A stretch of 64,000 bases of DNA from Piscinibacter caeni (GCA_003265685.1 KZ836106.1:109588-173587), one strand, 5' to 3'. Shown: positions 54,259-63,205, counted from the first letter of the stretch. The notes: a model not told the origin generated them from the sequence alone. Translations and numbers: made by a program.

Positions 54259-54377
54259 GGCTGAACCTCCTGCCCTGGCCGGGCTGCCATCATCAGCCGG
54301 CCTCTGCGCGAAGCGATCTTGCACCGGCGACGCACAAATGCAAGCCCGGGCCAGCCCGGCCCCCCGGCTGGGGCGGT

Positions 54378-55307
54378 TCAGGGCTGCCGCGGTGCGCCGC
54401 GCGTGCGGCCCGCCGCCTCGCGTGCCACCGCCTCGAGTTCGGTGCGCAGCCAGCGGTGCAGCGGGTCGTCCTGGCGGCGCCGGTGCCAGACCATGTACAT
54501 CGGCAGGCGCGGCGTGGGCAGCGGCGGTTCGGCGCTCGCCAGGCCGCGCAGCACGCCCTCGCCGAGCAGGGCGGGCAGGGTCGCGAGCCAGGGGCCGCCG
54601 CGCAGCAGCGCCGGGATGCCGGCGAAACCCGGCACGCTGGCCACGATCTCGCGCGTCACGCCCTGTTCGGCGAGCACGCGGTCGATGTCCAGCGCGCGGC
54701 CGTCCTCGTAGCGCACGCTCACGTGCTCGGCCGCGAGGTACTCGGCCCGCGTGGCCGGTGCGCTGCGCCGCGCGCCGTCGAACCAGACGCGGTAGCGGTC
54801 CTCGAACAGCCGCTTCTGCAGCAGGTCGGCCGCCTCCGGCGGGCGCGGCGTGATGACCAGGTCGCAGCCCTGCTCGCGCAGCAGCGCCGGCTGCGGCGCC
54901 CCGGAGGGAATGACCCGCAGCCGCGCGCCCGGCGAGGCGCTGCGCAGGCGGCGCAGCAGTGCGGGCAGCAGGAGGTCGCGCTGCAGGTCGTTGGCGGCGA
55001 TGGTCAGCGTGCCGCTCCAGCGCGCCGGGTCGAAGCCGGCCGCCTGGCTGAAGGCGCGCAACTCGTCGAGCAGCACGCGGGCGCGCGCCGCCAGCGCCTC
55101 GGCCTGCACGGTGGCGACGATGCCGCGGCCCGAGCGCACGAAGAGCGCATCGCCGGCGATCGCGCGCAGCTTGTCCAGCCCGTGGCTGACGGCCGACTGC
55201 GTGACGCCCAGGCGCTGCGCCGCGCGCGTCACCGAGCCTTCCTCGTGCACCGCGAGCAGCAGTTCCAGCGCGTGGCCGTCGAGGTCGAGATGATCGAATC
55301 GGCTCAT
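54378..55307 (-). CDS. LysR-family transcriptional regulator of ligAB
   Basis: A 309-residue regulator. The N-terminal helix-turn-helix is LELLLAVHEEGSVTRAAQRL followed by TQSAVSHGLDKLR. A two-lobed effector domain follows (GTLTIAANDLQRDLLLPALL). The ATG at 55307 fits the family start; an upstream ATG at about 55340 would add 11 residues overlapping a palindrome. It is divergent from ligAB, the usual position for a LysR activator responding to an aromatic acid such as protocatechuate or gallate. Confidence 0.88.
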   Translation of the reverse strand: MSRFDHLDLDGHALELLLAVHEEGSVTRAAQRLGVTQSAVSHGLDKLRAIAGDALFVRSGRGIVATVQAEALAARARVLLDELRAFSQAAGFDPARWSGTLTIAANDLQRDLLLPALLRRLRSASPGARLRVIPSGAPQPALLREQGCDLVITPRPPEAADLLQKRLFEDRYRVWFDGARRSAPATRAEYLAAEHVSVRYEDGRALDIDRVLAEQGVTREIVASVPGFAGIPALLRGGPWLATLPALLGEGVLRGLASAEPPLPTPRLPMYMVWHRRRQDDPLHRWLRTELEAVAREAAGRTRGAPRQP

Positions 55308-55332
55308 GGGTGGAATGAACGACCCTGGCTTT

Positions 55333-55348
55333 ATCTCATGCATGGGAT
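55333..55348. promoter_or_regulatory. Candidate LysR-type binding palindrome
   Basis: ATCTCATGCATGGGAT pairs 7 of 8 positions around its centre and lies between the LysR and ligA starts. The T/A pair flanking a 12-bp core resembles a LysR box (usually T-N11-A). Confidence 0.45.
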
Positions 55349-55391
55349 TGCCGACACTGACCGCCATCAACAACACCGGCGGGAGACGCGC

Positions 55392-55733
55392 ATGAGCTTC
55401 GACATTCCCGGCACCACGCTGTTCGACGGCGCCCAGGCCCGCAAGGGCTACGCGCTGAACAAGATGTGCTTCTCGTTCAACGACGCGGCCAACCGCGCCG
55501 CCTTCCTGGCCGACCCGGAGGGCTACTGCACGCGCTACGGCCTGAACGACGAGCAGCGCGCCGCGATCCGGGCGAAGAACGTGCTGCAGCTGATCGCGGC
55601 CGGCGGCAACGTCTACTACCTCGCCAAGTTCGCCGGCATCTTCGGCCTGGACGTGCAGGACATCGGCGCGCAGCAGACCGGCATGAGCAAGGACGCGTTC
55701 AAGGCCAAGCTGGCCGCCTACGCGCAGCACTGA
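55392..55733 (+). CDS. ligA: Extradiol dioxygenase alpha subunit (LigA-like)
   Basis: A 113-residue helical subunit closely matching LigA of protocatechuate 4,5-dioxygenase: IPGTTLFDGAQARKGYALNK, FLADPEGYCTRYGLNDEQRA and GGNVYYLAKFAGIFGLDVQD. It caps the active site of the beta subunit encoded next. The enzyme opens protocatechuate or a related dihydroxybenzoate (gallate is possible) between C4 and C5. A 20-nt gap separates it from ligB. No other 4,5-cleavage pathway gene is in the window. Confidence 0.93.
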   Translation: MSFDIPGTTLFDGAQARKGYALNKMCFSFNDAANRAAFLADPEGYCTRYGLNDEQRAAIRAKNVLQLIAAGGNVYYLAKFAGIFGLDVQDIGAQQTGMSKDAFKAKLAAYAQH

Positions 55734-55753
55734 ACTTCAGGGAGACGAACACC

Positions 55754-56593
55754 ATGGCCCATATCGTCGGCGCCGTCACCACCTCGCATGTGCCGGCCAT
55801 CGGCCGCGCGATCGCGAAGAACCTGCAGGACGATCCGTACTGGAAGCCTTTCTTCGCCGGCTGGCCGCCGGTGCACCGCTGGCTCGAGCACGCGAAGCCG
55901 GATGTCGCGGTCGTGTTCTACAACGACCACGGCCTGAATTTCTTCCTCGACAAGATGCCGACCTTCGCGGTCGGCGCCGCGCCCGAGTACCGCAATGCCG
56001 ACGAGGGCTGGGGCATCCCGCAGGTGCCGGCCTTCCGTGGCGAGCAGGACCTGTCGTGGCACCTGATCGAATCGCTGGTGCAGGCCGAGTTCGACGTCAC
56101 GAGCTGCCAGGAGATGGTGGTCGACCATGCGTTCACCTTGCCGATGGCGCTGCTCTACCCGAGCCAGGCCTGGCCGGTGAAGGTGGTGCCGGTGTGCATC
56201 AACACCGTGCAGTTCCCGCTGCCCTCGGCGAAACGCTGCTTCGCGCTGGGCGAGGCGGTGGGCGCCGCTGTGCGGGCCTGGAAGAGCGACGCGCGCGTGC
56301 TGGTGCTGGGCACCGGCGGGCTCTCGCACCAGCTCGACGGCGAGCGCGCCGGCTTCATCAACAAGGACTTCGACCTCGCCTTCATGGAGAGCCTGCTGCA
56401 CGACCCGCGCTGGGCCACGCAGTTCGACACCCACCAGCTGGTGGAGAAGGCGGGCACGCAGGGCGTGGAGCTGCTGATGTGGCTGGCGGCGCGCGGCGCG
56501 CTCGGCGAGCGCGTCACCGGCGTGCACCAGAACTACCACATCCCGATCTCGAACACGGCGTCGGGATTGATGGTGATGGAGCCCGCCGCCTGA
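55754..56593 (+). CDS. ligB: Extradiol dioxygenase beta (catalytic) subunit (LigB-like)
   Basis: A 279-residue class III extradiol dioxygenase. Iron ligands expected from LigB are all visible: His12 (TTSHVPAIG), His59 (YNDHG) and Glu239 (GVELLMW). The catalytic base corresponds to His192 (GGLSHQLDGERAG). It starts MAHIVGAVTTSHVPAIGRAI, as in protocatechuate 4,5-dioxygenase. With LigA it would form the alpha2beta2 enzyme. Whether the in vivo substrate is protocatechuate or gallate cannot be decided from sequence. Confidence 0.94.
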   Translation: MAHIVGAVTTSHVPAIGRAIAKNLQDDPYWKPFFAGWPPVHRWLEHAKPDVAVVFYNDHGLNFFLDKMPTFAVGAAPEYRNADEGWGIPQVPAFRGEQDLSWHLIESLVQAEFDVTSCQEMVVDHAFTLPMALLYPSQAWPVKVVPVCINTVQFPLPSAKRCFALGEAVGAAVRAWKSDARVLVLGTGGLSHQLDGERAGFINKDFDLAFMESLLHDPRWATQFDTHQLVEKAGTQGVELLMWLAARGALGERVTGVHQNYHIPISNTASGLMVMEPAA

Positions 56594-56731
56594 CGTCGGG
56601 CTCGGGTGATGGAGCCGGCGGCCTGAACCCCGCAGGGACGGGCCCGGGCACGCGTGTGACGTGACGTCGATCAAGGGCGGCGCCGGCGCGGGTGGTCCCG
56701 TGCGCGCCGCCGGCGCCATGATCGGCCCGTC

Positions 56732-59566
56732 ATGGATGCCCCTGCGTGCCTCCCGCCGGGCGAGGCCGGCTTCAGCGAAGCCGACCTGTGCGAGCTCGTC
56801 GCCGCCACGGCGCGCGAGTTGCAGCGTGGCCTGCCGGCGCCGGCCGGCGTGACCCTGGCCACCACGCTGGACCGCGACCTGGGCTTGGACAGCCTGGGGC
56901 GCGTCGAGCTGCTGCTGCGGGTCGAGCGCGCCGCCGGCCTGGCCTTGCCGGAGGACACGCTGCAGACCGCGGAGACCGTGGCCGATCTCTGGCGTTCGGT
57001 GCAGCGCGGCCGTCCGCTCGCGGCGGCCACCGCGCCGCCGGCGGCGCGCGCCGGCCGCGCGATGCCCGCGCCCGCCGCGCCGTCCGGCAATCCGGCGCAG
57101 TCGGCGCAGACCCTGCTGCAGGTGCTCGACGCCCACCTGCGCGTGCAGCCCGACCGCACCCACATCGTCTGCCTGGCCGACGGAGGCGAGACGTGCATCG
57201 ACCACCGCCGGCTGGCCGACGCCTCGGCCGCGCTGGCCGCAGGGCTGCAGCGCGCCGGGCTGCGTCCGCGCCAGACGGTGGCGATCATGCTGCCGACCTC
57301 GCCCGAGTACTTCTTCACCTACTTCGGGATCCTGCGCGCCGGGGGCATCCCGGTGCCGATCTACCCGCCGGCGCGTGCGTCGCAGCTCGAGGAGCATGTG
57401 CGGCGCCACACCGGCATCCTGGCCAACGCGCAGGCGGTCTTCCTCGTCAGCAGCCCCGAGGTCATGCGCGTGGCGCGGCTGCTGCAGGCGCACGTCGAAG
57501 GGCTGCGCGCGGTGCTGACGCCGCAGCAGCTGGCCGCCGGCAGCGCCGCGCCGCAGGCCGTGCCGGTGCGTGGCGACGACATCGCGTTCGTCCAGTACAC
57601 CTCGGGCAGCACCGGCGCGCCCAAGGGTGTGGCACTGACCCATGCCAACCTGCTGGCCAACATCCGGGCCATGGCCGGGGCGATCGCCGCGCGGCCCGAG
57701 GACGTGTTCGTCAGCTGGCTGCCGCTGTACCACGACATGGGGCTGATCGGGGCCTGGCTCGGCAGCCTCTATGTCGGCATGCCGCTGGTGGTGATGTCGC
57801 CGCTGGCCTTCCTCGCGCGGCCGCAGCGCTGGCTGGAGGCGATCTCGCGCTGGCGCGGCACGCTGTCGGCCGGGCCGAACTTCGCCTACGAGCTGTGCCT
57901 GGCGCGCGTCGGCGCCGCCACGCTCGCCACGCTCGACCTGTCGAGCTGGCGGCTCGCCTTCAACGGCGCCGAGGCGGTCTCCCCCGACACCGTGATCCGC
58001 TTTCAGCAGCGCATGGCCGCCTGCGGGCTGAGGCCCGAGGCGATGGCGCCTGTCTACGGACTGGCCGAGGCGTCGCTCGGGCTGCTGTTCCCGCCGCTCG
58101 GGCGGGGGCCGCGCATCGACCACATCGCGCGCGACGCCTTCGTGCGCGAGCACCGGGCGCACCCTGCGGCGGACGACGACGCCACCGCGCTGCGCTTCGT
58201 CGCCAGCGGCCGGCCGCTGCCCGGACACGAGGTGCGCATCGTCGATGCCGACGGTCGCGTGCTGCCCGAGCGCGTCGAGGGCCGGCTCGAGTTCCGCGGC
58301 CCCTCGGCCACGCACGGCTACTGGCACAACCCCGAGCAGACCGCGCGCCTGTTCGACCAGGGCTGGCTCGACAGCGGCGACCGCGCCTACGCGGCGGACG
58401 GGGACCTCTACATCACCGGCCGCGTCAAGGACATCGTGATTCGCGCCGGCCGCAACCTGTACCCGCAGGAGATCGAGGACGCGGTCGGCGCGGTCGACGG
58501 CATCCGCAAGGGCGGCGTCGCGGTGTTCGGCCGTCCCGATGCCGGCAGCGGCACCGAACGCCTCGTGGTGCTGGCCGAGCGCGACCCGCGCCGCGGGCGT
58601 GGCGACGCCGAGCTGCGCGAGGCGGTGGCCGGCGCGGTCGTCGACACGATCGGCGAGCCGGCCGACGAGATCGTGCTGGCGCCGCCGCACACCGTGCTCA
58701 AGACCTCCAGCGGCAAGGTGCGGCGCTCGGCCTGCCGCGAGCTGGTCGAGCAGGGGCGGGTCGGTGCCGCCACGCCCGGCGCCGCGCGGCAGTGGCTGCG
58801 CCTGGCGCTGGGGGCCGTGGGGCCGCGGTCGAGGGCGGCCGTGCGCGCGGGCGCCGACGCGCTGTTCGGCCTGCGTGCGTTCCTGCTGTTCTGGCTGTTC
58901 GCCCCGACGGTGTGGCTGCTGACGCTGCTCATGCCGAGCCCCGCGGCCGCGTGGGCGTGGTGCCGCGGCGCGGCGCGCACGTTGCTGCGCCTGGCCGGCG
59001 CGCCGATCGCGGTGCAGGGGCTCGAGCGCTGGCCCGCCGATCGCCCCTGCGTGCTGGTGTGCAACCACGGCAGCTACCTCGATGGCGTCGCCCTGGTGGC
59101 CGCCTTGCCGCGTCCCTGCGTGTTCGTGGCCAAGCGCGAACTGTCCGCGCAGTGGGTGGCCGGGCCGTTCCTGCGCCGCCTGGGGGCGGCCTTCGTGGAG
59201 CGCTTCGACGCGCTGCGCAGCGCCGACGAGGCCCGCCGCCTGGCCGAGGCGGCGCGCGGCGATCGGGCGCTGCTCGTGTTCCCGGAGGGCACCTTCCGCG
59301 CCGGCGTCGAGCTGCTGCCCTTCCATCTCGGCGCCTTCGTCGCCGCGGTGCAGGCCGGGGCCGCGGTGCTGCCCCTGACCCTGACCGGCACGCGCGCGCT
59401 GCTGCCCGATGGCCGCTGGTGGCCCCGCCGCGCCGCGCTCGCCCTGCACGTCGACGCGCCAATCGACGCGGCTGCCGGCGAGGAGCCGTTCGCCGCGGCG
59501 GTGCGGCTGCGCGATGCGGCGCAGTCGGCCATCGCGCGGCGCCTCGCCGACGCGGCCGAGGCTTGA
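56732..59566 (+). CDS. ACP - acyl-AMP ligase - PlsC acyltransferase fusion
   Basis: A 944-residue three-domain protein. Residues 12-95 are an acyl-carrier domain with the phosphopantetheine Ser54 in DLGLDSLGRVELL. Residues 125-700 are an acyl-adenylate ligase of the fatty-acyl-AMP-ligase type (YTSGSTGAPKG at 289-299, VYGLAEASLG, GDRAYAADGDLYITGRVKD). After two membrane-like stretches (around 715-745), residues 760-944 form a PlsC/AGPAT acyltransferase with His779-x4-Asp784 (NHGSYLDG) and FPEGTF at 850. The order suggests that a free fatty acid is adenylated, loaded on the internal carrier and passed to a lipid acceptor. The ATG at 56732 lacks a strong ribosome-binding site. Confidence 0.85.
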   Translation: MDAPACLPPGEAGFSEADLCELVAATARELQRGLPAPAGVTLATTLDRDLGLDSLGRVELLLRVERAAGLALPEDTLQTAETVADLWRSVQRGRPLAAATAPPAARAGRAMPAPAAPSGNPAQSAQTLLQVLDAHLRVQPDRTHIVCLADGGETCIDHRRLADASAALAAGLQRAGLRPRQTVAIMLPTSPEYFFTYFGILRAGGIPVPIYPPARASQLEEHVRRHTGILANAQAVFLVSSPEVMRVARLLQAHVEGLRAVLTPQQLAAGSAAPQAVPVRGDDIAFVQYTSGSTGAPKGVALTHANLLANIRAMAGAIAARPEDVFVSWLPLYHDMGLIGAWLGSLYVGMPLVVMSPLAFLARPQRWLEAISRWRGTLSAGPNFAYELCLARVGAATLATLDLSSWRLAFNGAEAVSPDTVIRFQQRMAACGLRPEAMAPVYGLAEASLGLLFPPLGRGPRIDHIARDAFVREHRAHPAADDDATALRFVASGRPLPGHEVRIVDADGRVLPERVEGRLEFRGPSATHGYWHNPEQTARLFDQGWLDSGDRAYAADGDLYITGRVKDIVIRAGRNLYPQEIEDAVGAVDGIRKGGVAVFGRPDAGSGTERLVVLAERDPRRGRGDAELREAVAGAVVDTIGEPADEIVLAPPHTVLKTSSGKVRRSACRELVEQGRVGAATPGAARQWLRLALGAVGPRSRAAVRAGADALFGLRAFLLFWLFAPTVWLLTLLMPSPAAAWAWCRGAARTLLRLAGAPIAVQGLERWPADRPCVLVCNHGSYLDGVALVAALPRPCVFVAKRELSAQWVAGPFLRRLGAAFVERFDALRSADEARRLAEAARGDRALLVFPEGTFRAGVELLPFHLGAFVAAVQAGAAVLPLTLTGTRALLPDGRWWPRRAALALHVDAPIDAAAGEEPFAAAVRLRDAAQSAIARRLADAAEA

Positions 59567-59585
59567 CGGCCGGCAAGGCGGACCC

Positions 59586-59612
59586 GGGCGACGGCGCCGG
59601 CAGCGGTCGCCC
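59586..59612. terminator. Bidirectional hairpin between convergent genes
   Basis: GGGCGAC/GTCGCCC forms a perfect 7-bp stem (8 bp with the flanking C:G) around a GC-rich 13-nt loop. It lies in the 54-nt gap between the fusion-protein stop and the convergent gene stop. It probably terminates both transcripts; there is no T-run. Confidence 0.5.
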
Positions 59613-59620
59613 GCGCGTCC

Positions 59621-61294
59621 TCAGGCCGTCTGCAGCAGCCGGATGAGCAGGTCGATCACGTCGCTGCCGTCGGGCGAGCGCAAACGGTGCTGGCGCAGCG
59701 AGCGCAGCAGGTCGGTGCCGGCGAGCTGGCGGTAGTCCGCCCGCACCAGGATGTTGGCGATGGCGCGCTGCGCGGCCAGCGAGCGCGCCTTGGGGAACAG
59801 CTGCGCGATCTCGCGCAGGCTCTGCGCATCGGCCAGGCGCTGCTTGGCCAGCGCCTCGAGCGCGCGCAGCTGCGCCGCGGGCGTGCTCATGCGCGCGATG
59901 CCGGCGGCCACGCTGCGCAGTTCCTCGACGCGGGTCATCGGCCGGTGGCGCAGGTAGACCTGCGCGATCTCGACCTCGTCCTCGCGCGGGCTGGTCAGCG
60001 CGCGCAGCGTGCGCTCGTGCGCCGCAGCGCTGCCCAGGCAGGCCAGCACCGCGGCGTCCGCCACCACATCGGCGCGCGGCGCGCCGGTGGCCTGCAGCCG
60101 CTCCGCCAGCCCGGCGTTGCTGCCGGCCGGCGTGTCGCAGACCAGGTCCACCTCGTGGCGGCCAAGTTCGTTGCGCGTCATGCGGCGGGCGATCATCGCG
60201 ACGAACTCGTCCTGCTCCTGGGCCGGCGTGAGCCAGCCGAGCGAGCGGGCCACGGCCGTCATGCGCGTGCTGGTGGACGCGCGGTCGGCATCGCGGGCGA
60301 GCGCCAGGAAGCGCTCGCGTGCCGGCTGGTCGGCGGCGATGTGCGCCAGTCCCTCGGCCACCTCGGGCTGCGTGCGCCGCGCCGGGCCGAGGCTGGCCAG
60401 GTAGCGCTCCACATGCTCGAGCAGCATGCGCGCGTCGCTCGCGTCACGCTGCAGCAGCGTGTGCAGGAATTCGAGCTTCTGCGCCTCGGGCCGGTCGTCG
60501 GCCAGGCTGCACATCTCGGCGCGGAAGCCGGCATGCGGGTCGGCGTCGGTCAGGCCGGCCACGCTGATCATCGAGCTCGGGCCGAACAGCTTGAGCAGCG
60601 TCGGGCTGGGTCGGCCGCTGCCCACCTCGCCGGCCGGCGCCGTCTCGAAATACCGTTCCATCAGCGGGCCGGCATAGCGGCCCAGCGGCGCCTTGGACGA
60701 GAAGCCGTAGAGCACCGGCACGTCCTTGAACACATGGCGCAGGCGCTCGCGGTTGCTCTGGCCGTAGCGCTCCGACAGCCAGGCGGCGCGGCGCTCGGCG
60801 TCGGTGCGTGACACCCCGGCGCGCTGCAGGCTGCGCAGCACCTCGCCGGAGGCGGCATAACGCGGCTCCGACTTCAGGGTGTTGCAGCCGAAAAGGTAGA
60901 CCTCCTTCAGCTGCGCGAACAGGCCGTCCGGCCGGCAGGACTCGTGCTCCATCTCGTGCACGGTGAGGAATTCGCGGAAGTCCGCTCGGTCCGTGTAGAA
61001 CTCGCTGCCGTCGTCGAAGTGGCCGGAGATCACCAGCACGTCGCAGCTCACGCCGCGCCGGCGCGCCGAGGCCAGCCAGTCGGGCTGGCCGCGCTGCACC
61101 AGCTCGACAAAGCGGTAGTCGCCCGCCGGCAGGTGGCGCTGGAAGCTCTCCTTCTCGTCGGACGAATTGATCGTGACGGTGCAGACGGTCTTCGGCGCGG
61201 CCAGCGCCGCGCCGGTGCCCAGGCCGAGCAGGCCAGGCAGGGCGATCAGCGGCAGGCGGCGCAGCAGGCGCAGGGAGCGTCGAACGAGGCGCAT
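59621..61294 (-). CDS. Secreted protein with a possible caspase-like His-Cys dyad, copy 2
   Basis: A 557-residue exported protein (signal peptide about 15-33, LIALPGLLGLGTGAALAA). The first 160 residues resemble a clan CD peptidase fold: a strand-loop CDVLVISGHFDDG with His92, then KEVYLFGCNTLKSE with Cys137, about 45 residues apart, as in caspase/gingipain/CHAT-type enzymes. The remaining 400 residues are helical and repetitive, HEAT-like in appearance. The ATG at 61294 is used; the frame extends to 61354 without a signal. It is a paralogue of the next gene, of identical length. Function unknown; the peptidase assignment rests on the two motifs only. Confidence 0.65.
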   Translation of the reverse strand: MRLVRRSLRLLRRLPLIALPGLLGLGTGAALAAPKTVCTVTINSSDEKESFQRHLPAGDYRFVELVQRGQPDWLASARRRGVSCDVLVISGHFDDGSEFYTDRADFREFLTVHEMEHESCRPDGLFAQLKEVYLFGCNTLKSEPRYAASGEVLRSLQRAGVSRTDAERRAAWLSERYGQSNRERLRHVFKDVPVLYGFSSKAPLGRYAGPLMERYFETAPAGEVGSGRPSPTLLKLFGPSSMISVAGLTDADPHAGFRAEMCSLADDRPEAQKLEFLHTLLQRDASDARMLLEHVERYLASLGPARRTQPEVAEGLAHIAADQPARERFLALARDADRASTSTRMTAVARSLGWLTPAQEQDEFVAMIARRMTRNELGRHEVDLVCDTPAGSNAGLAERLQATGAPRADVVADAAVLACLGSAAAHERTLRALTSPREDEVEIAQVYLRHRPMTRVEELRSVAAGIARMSTPAAQLRALEALAKQRLADAQSLREIAQLFPKARSLAAQRAIANILVRADYRQLAGTDLLRSLRQHRLRSPDGSDVIDLLIRLLQTA

Positions 61295-61372
61295 CGGGTC
61301 AGTCTTCCACAAGCAGCTTGCGCGTGGATTGAGTTGACGCGACCCGCGCTGCAACCGGGTGTGACACAGGTC

Positions 61373-63046
61373 TCACGGCGTCGGCAGCCGTTCGATCAGG
61401 GCCTCGACCAGGCTGTCGCCGCCGCGGGGCGCAGGCCGGCGGTTATCGCGCAGCAGGCGCGCCAGGTCGGTATCGGCCACGCCGGAGCGGTCGGCCCGGA
61501 TCAGGATGCCGGCGATCGCGTTCTGCACCGCGGGCGAGGGCGTCTGCGCATACAGCCGCGTCAGCCCGTCCAGCACCTCGCGGTCGGCCACGTAGTGGCG
61601 CCCGAGCGTCTCCAGCGCGCGCACCTGTGCCTCGCCGGGCGGCATGGCAGCGATCGAGCCGGCCATGCGGCGCAGCTCGGCGGCGTCCTCGATCGGACGC
61701 TGGCGCAGGTAGGCCTGGGCGATGCGCACCTCGGCCTCGCTGCGGCCGACCAGCGCCTCGAGCACGCGCGCGCGTGCCTCCGAGCTGCCCAGGCAGGCGC
61801 GCACCGCGGCATGCGCCGCATCGTCGCCACCCACGCTGGCGGCACCGCGCCGGCCGAAGGCGCCGTCGAGGTCGCCGTCCTCGTTCAGGTTGCAGGCGAG
61901 GCCGACCTCGGGCACGTCGAGCTGCGGTCGTGCCAGCAGCTCGCCGAGCATCAGCGCCAGCTCCTGCCAGCGCTGGTCGGCGTCCAGCCAGCCGAGCTCG
62001 TGCGCCAGGTTCACCAGGCGCACCCGCACCGGCGGCTCGTCGGCGCTGCGCGTGTAGGCGAGGAAGCGGTCGCGCGCGCCGCGGTCCTGCGCGATCGCGG
62101 CCAGCGCCTCGGCCACCGCCGGGGCCCGGCGGGCCGCCGCGTCGAGGCTGGCCATCAGACGCTGGATCCGGTCGAGCTGCAGTCGCACCTCGCCGACATG
62201 GCGCTGCAGCAGCTCGTGCACGAAGCGCAGGCGGGCCGCGTCGCTGCGCCGTTCGTCGGCGAACTGGCACATGTCGCGGCGTGCGGCGATGGCCGGGTCC
62301 TGCTCGGTCATGCCGGCGGCGGCCGTCATCGCGAAGGGCGCGAAGTAACCCAGCAGGCGCCCGCTCGGGTGGCCGCGTGCGACCTCGGTCGCGCCGCCGG
62401 CCCGCAGGTAGCGCTCCAGCGTGGCGCCGGCGATCGGGCCGACCGGCGCGGACGAGGAGAAGCCGTAGATCACCGGCACGTCCCTGAAGATCTGGCGCAT
62501 GCGCTCGCGGCTGCTTTCGCCCTGGGCCGCGTTGAGCGCCTGCAGCTGGCGGCGCGCCTCCTTGGGTGAATGGCCCTCGCGCACCAGGCTGCGCACCACC
62601 TCGGCCGAGGCGCTGCCCTGCGGCGACGGGTTCAGCGTGTTGCAGCCGAACAGGTAGACCTCCTTGAGCCGCTCGAACAAGCCCGGGCAGGAGGCACTGC
62701 ACGACACGCGCTCGAGTTCCGAGACGGGCAGGTATTCCTTGGTCTCGAGCCGGTCGGAGAAGAACTCGTTGGCGCCGTCGTAGTGGCCGGAGATGACCAG
62801 CACGTCGCAGCGCACGCCGGCGCGGCAGGCCGAGGCCAGCCAGTCCGGCCGGCCACGCTCGACCAGCTCGACGAAGCGCCAGCGTGATTCGCCCAGGTGG
62901 CGCCGCAGGCTCTCCTTCTCGTCGGCGGAATTGACGGTGATCGTGCAGACGGTCTGCGACTCGGCGGCCGGCGCGGCCGGGGCCGGCAGGGCGAGCAACA
63001 GGGCCAGCGCCCCCAGGGCGGCGTGGCCAGGAGCGAACCAGGGCAT
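61373..63046 (-). CDS. Secreted protein with a possible caspase-like His-Cys dyad, copy 1
   Basis: A 557-residue exported protein (signal about 5-28, LGALALLLALPAPAAPAA). It matches the downstream paralogue throughout: CDVLVISGHYDGANEF (His88), KEVYLFGCNTLNPSP (Cys135), VPVIYGFSSSAPVG, and a helical C-terminal repeat region. The ATG at 63046 is preferred to a TTG at 63052. The gap to the second copy is 78 nt, so they probably form one transcript. Between them and boxB lies a 173-nt region with the TGCA repeat array. No family name is known to me. Confidence 0.65.
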   Translation of the reverse strand: MPWFAPGHAALGALALLLALPAPAAPAAESQTVCTITVNSADEKESLRRHLGESRWRFVELVERGRPDWLASACRAGVRCDVLVISGHYDGANEFFSDRLETKEYLPVSELERVSCSASCPGLFERLKEVYLFGCNTLNPSPQGSASAEVVRSLVREGHSPKEARRQLQALNAAQGESSRERMRQIFRDVPVIYGFSSSAPVGPIAGATLERYLRAGGATEVARGHPSGRLLGYFAPFAMTAAAGMTEQDPAIAARRDMCQFADERRSDAARLRFVHELLQRHVGEVRLQLDRIQRLMASLDAAARRAPAVAEALAAIAQDRGARDRFLAYTRSADEPPVRVRLVNLAHELGWLDADQRWQELALMLGELLARPQLDVPEVGLACNLNEDGDLDGAFGRRGAASVGGDDAAHAAVRACLGSSEARARVLEALVGRSEAEVRIAQAYLRQRPIEDAAELRRMAGSIAAMPPGEAQVRALETLGRHYVADREVLDGLTRLYAQTPSPAVQNAIAGILIRADRSGVADTDLARLLRDNRRPAPRGGDSLVEALIERLPTP

Positions 63047-63148
63047 GGGCAAATGCTAACAAGCGCCCCGACGTCCCCGCTTGCGCCGGCGCAGTGCCCC
63101 GCTGCGCGGCGCCGGATTGAGGAGACTCTGATCCAGGTCAGAACTTCG

Positions 63149-63205
63149 TGCACTGAACTGCACAATGATGCATGCCGCACCACCCATCAAGTGCATCAAA
63201 CTGCA
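63149..63205. promoter_or_regulatory. TGCA-N6-TGCA operator array upstream of boxB
   Basis: Five TGCA blocks start at 63149, 63159, 63169, 63192 and 63202. The first three and the last two are each spaced by exactly 6 nt, one helical turn from start to start. TGCA repeats of this kind are the known recognition sequence of BzdR and the related BoxR benzoyl-CoA-responsive repressors. The array ends 14 nt before the boxB ATG. Confidence 0.7.

Noticed and set aside
52666..54324. Longer start of binding-protein copy A at 54324
   Set aside because: The GTG at 54258 has AGGAGG at ideal spacing and is followed directly by a signal peptide; the longer form would bury the signal.
63149..63205. Short regular repeats as a CRISPR remnant
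   Set aside because: The repeats are only 4 nt with 6-nt spacers, far too short; operator array is the better reading.
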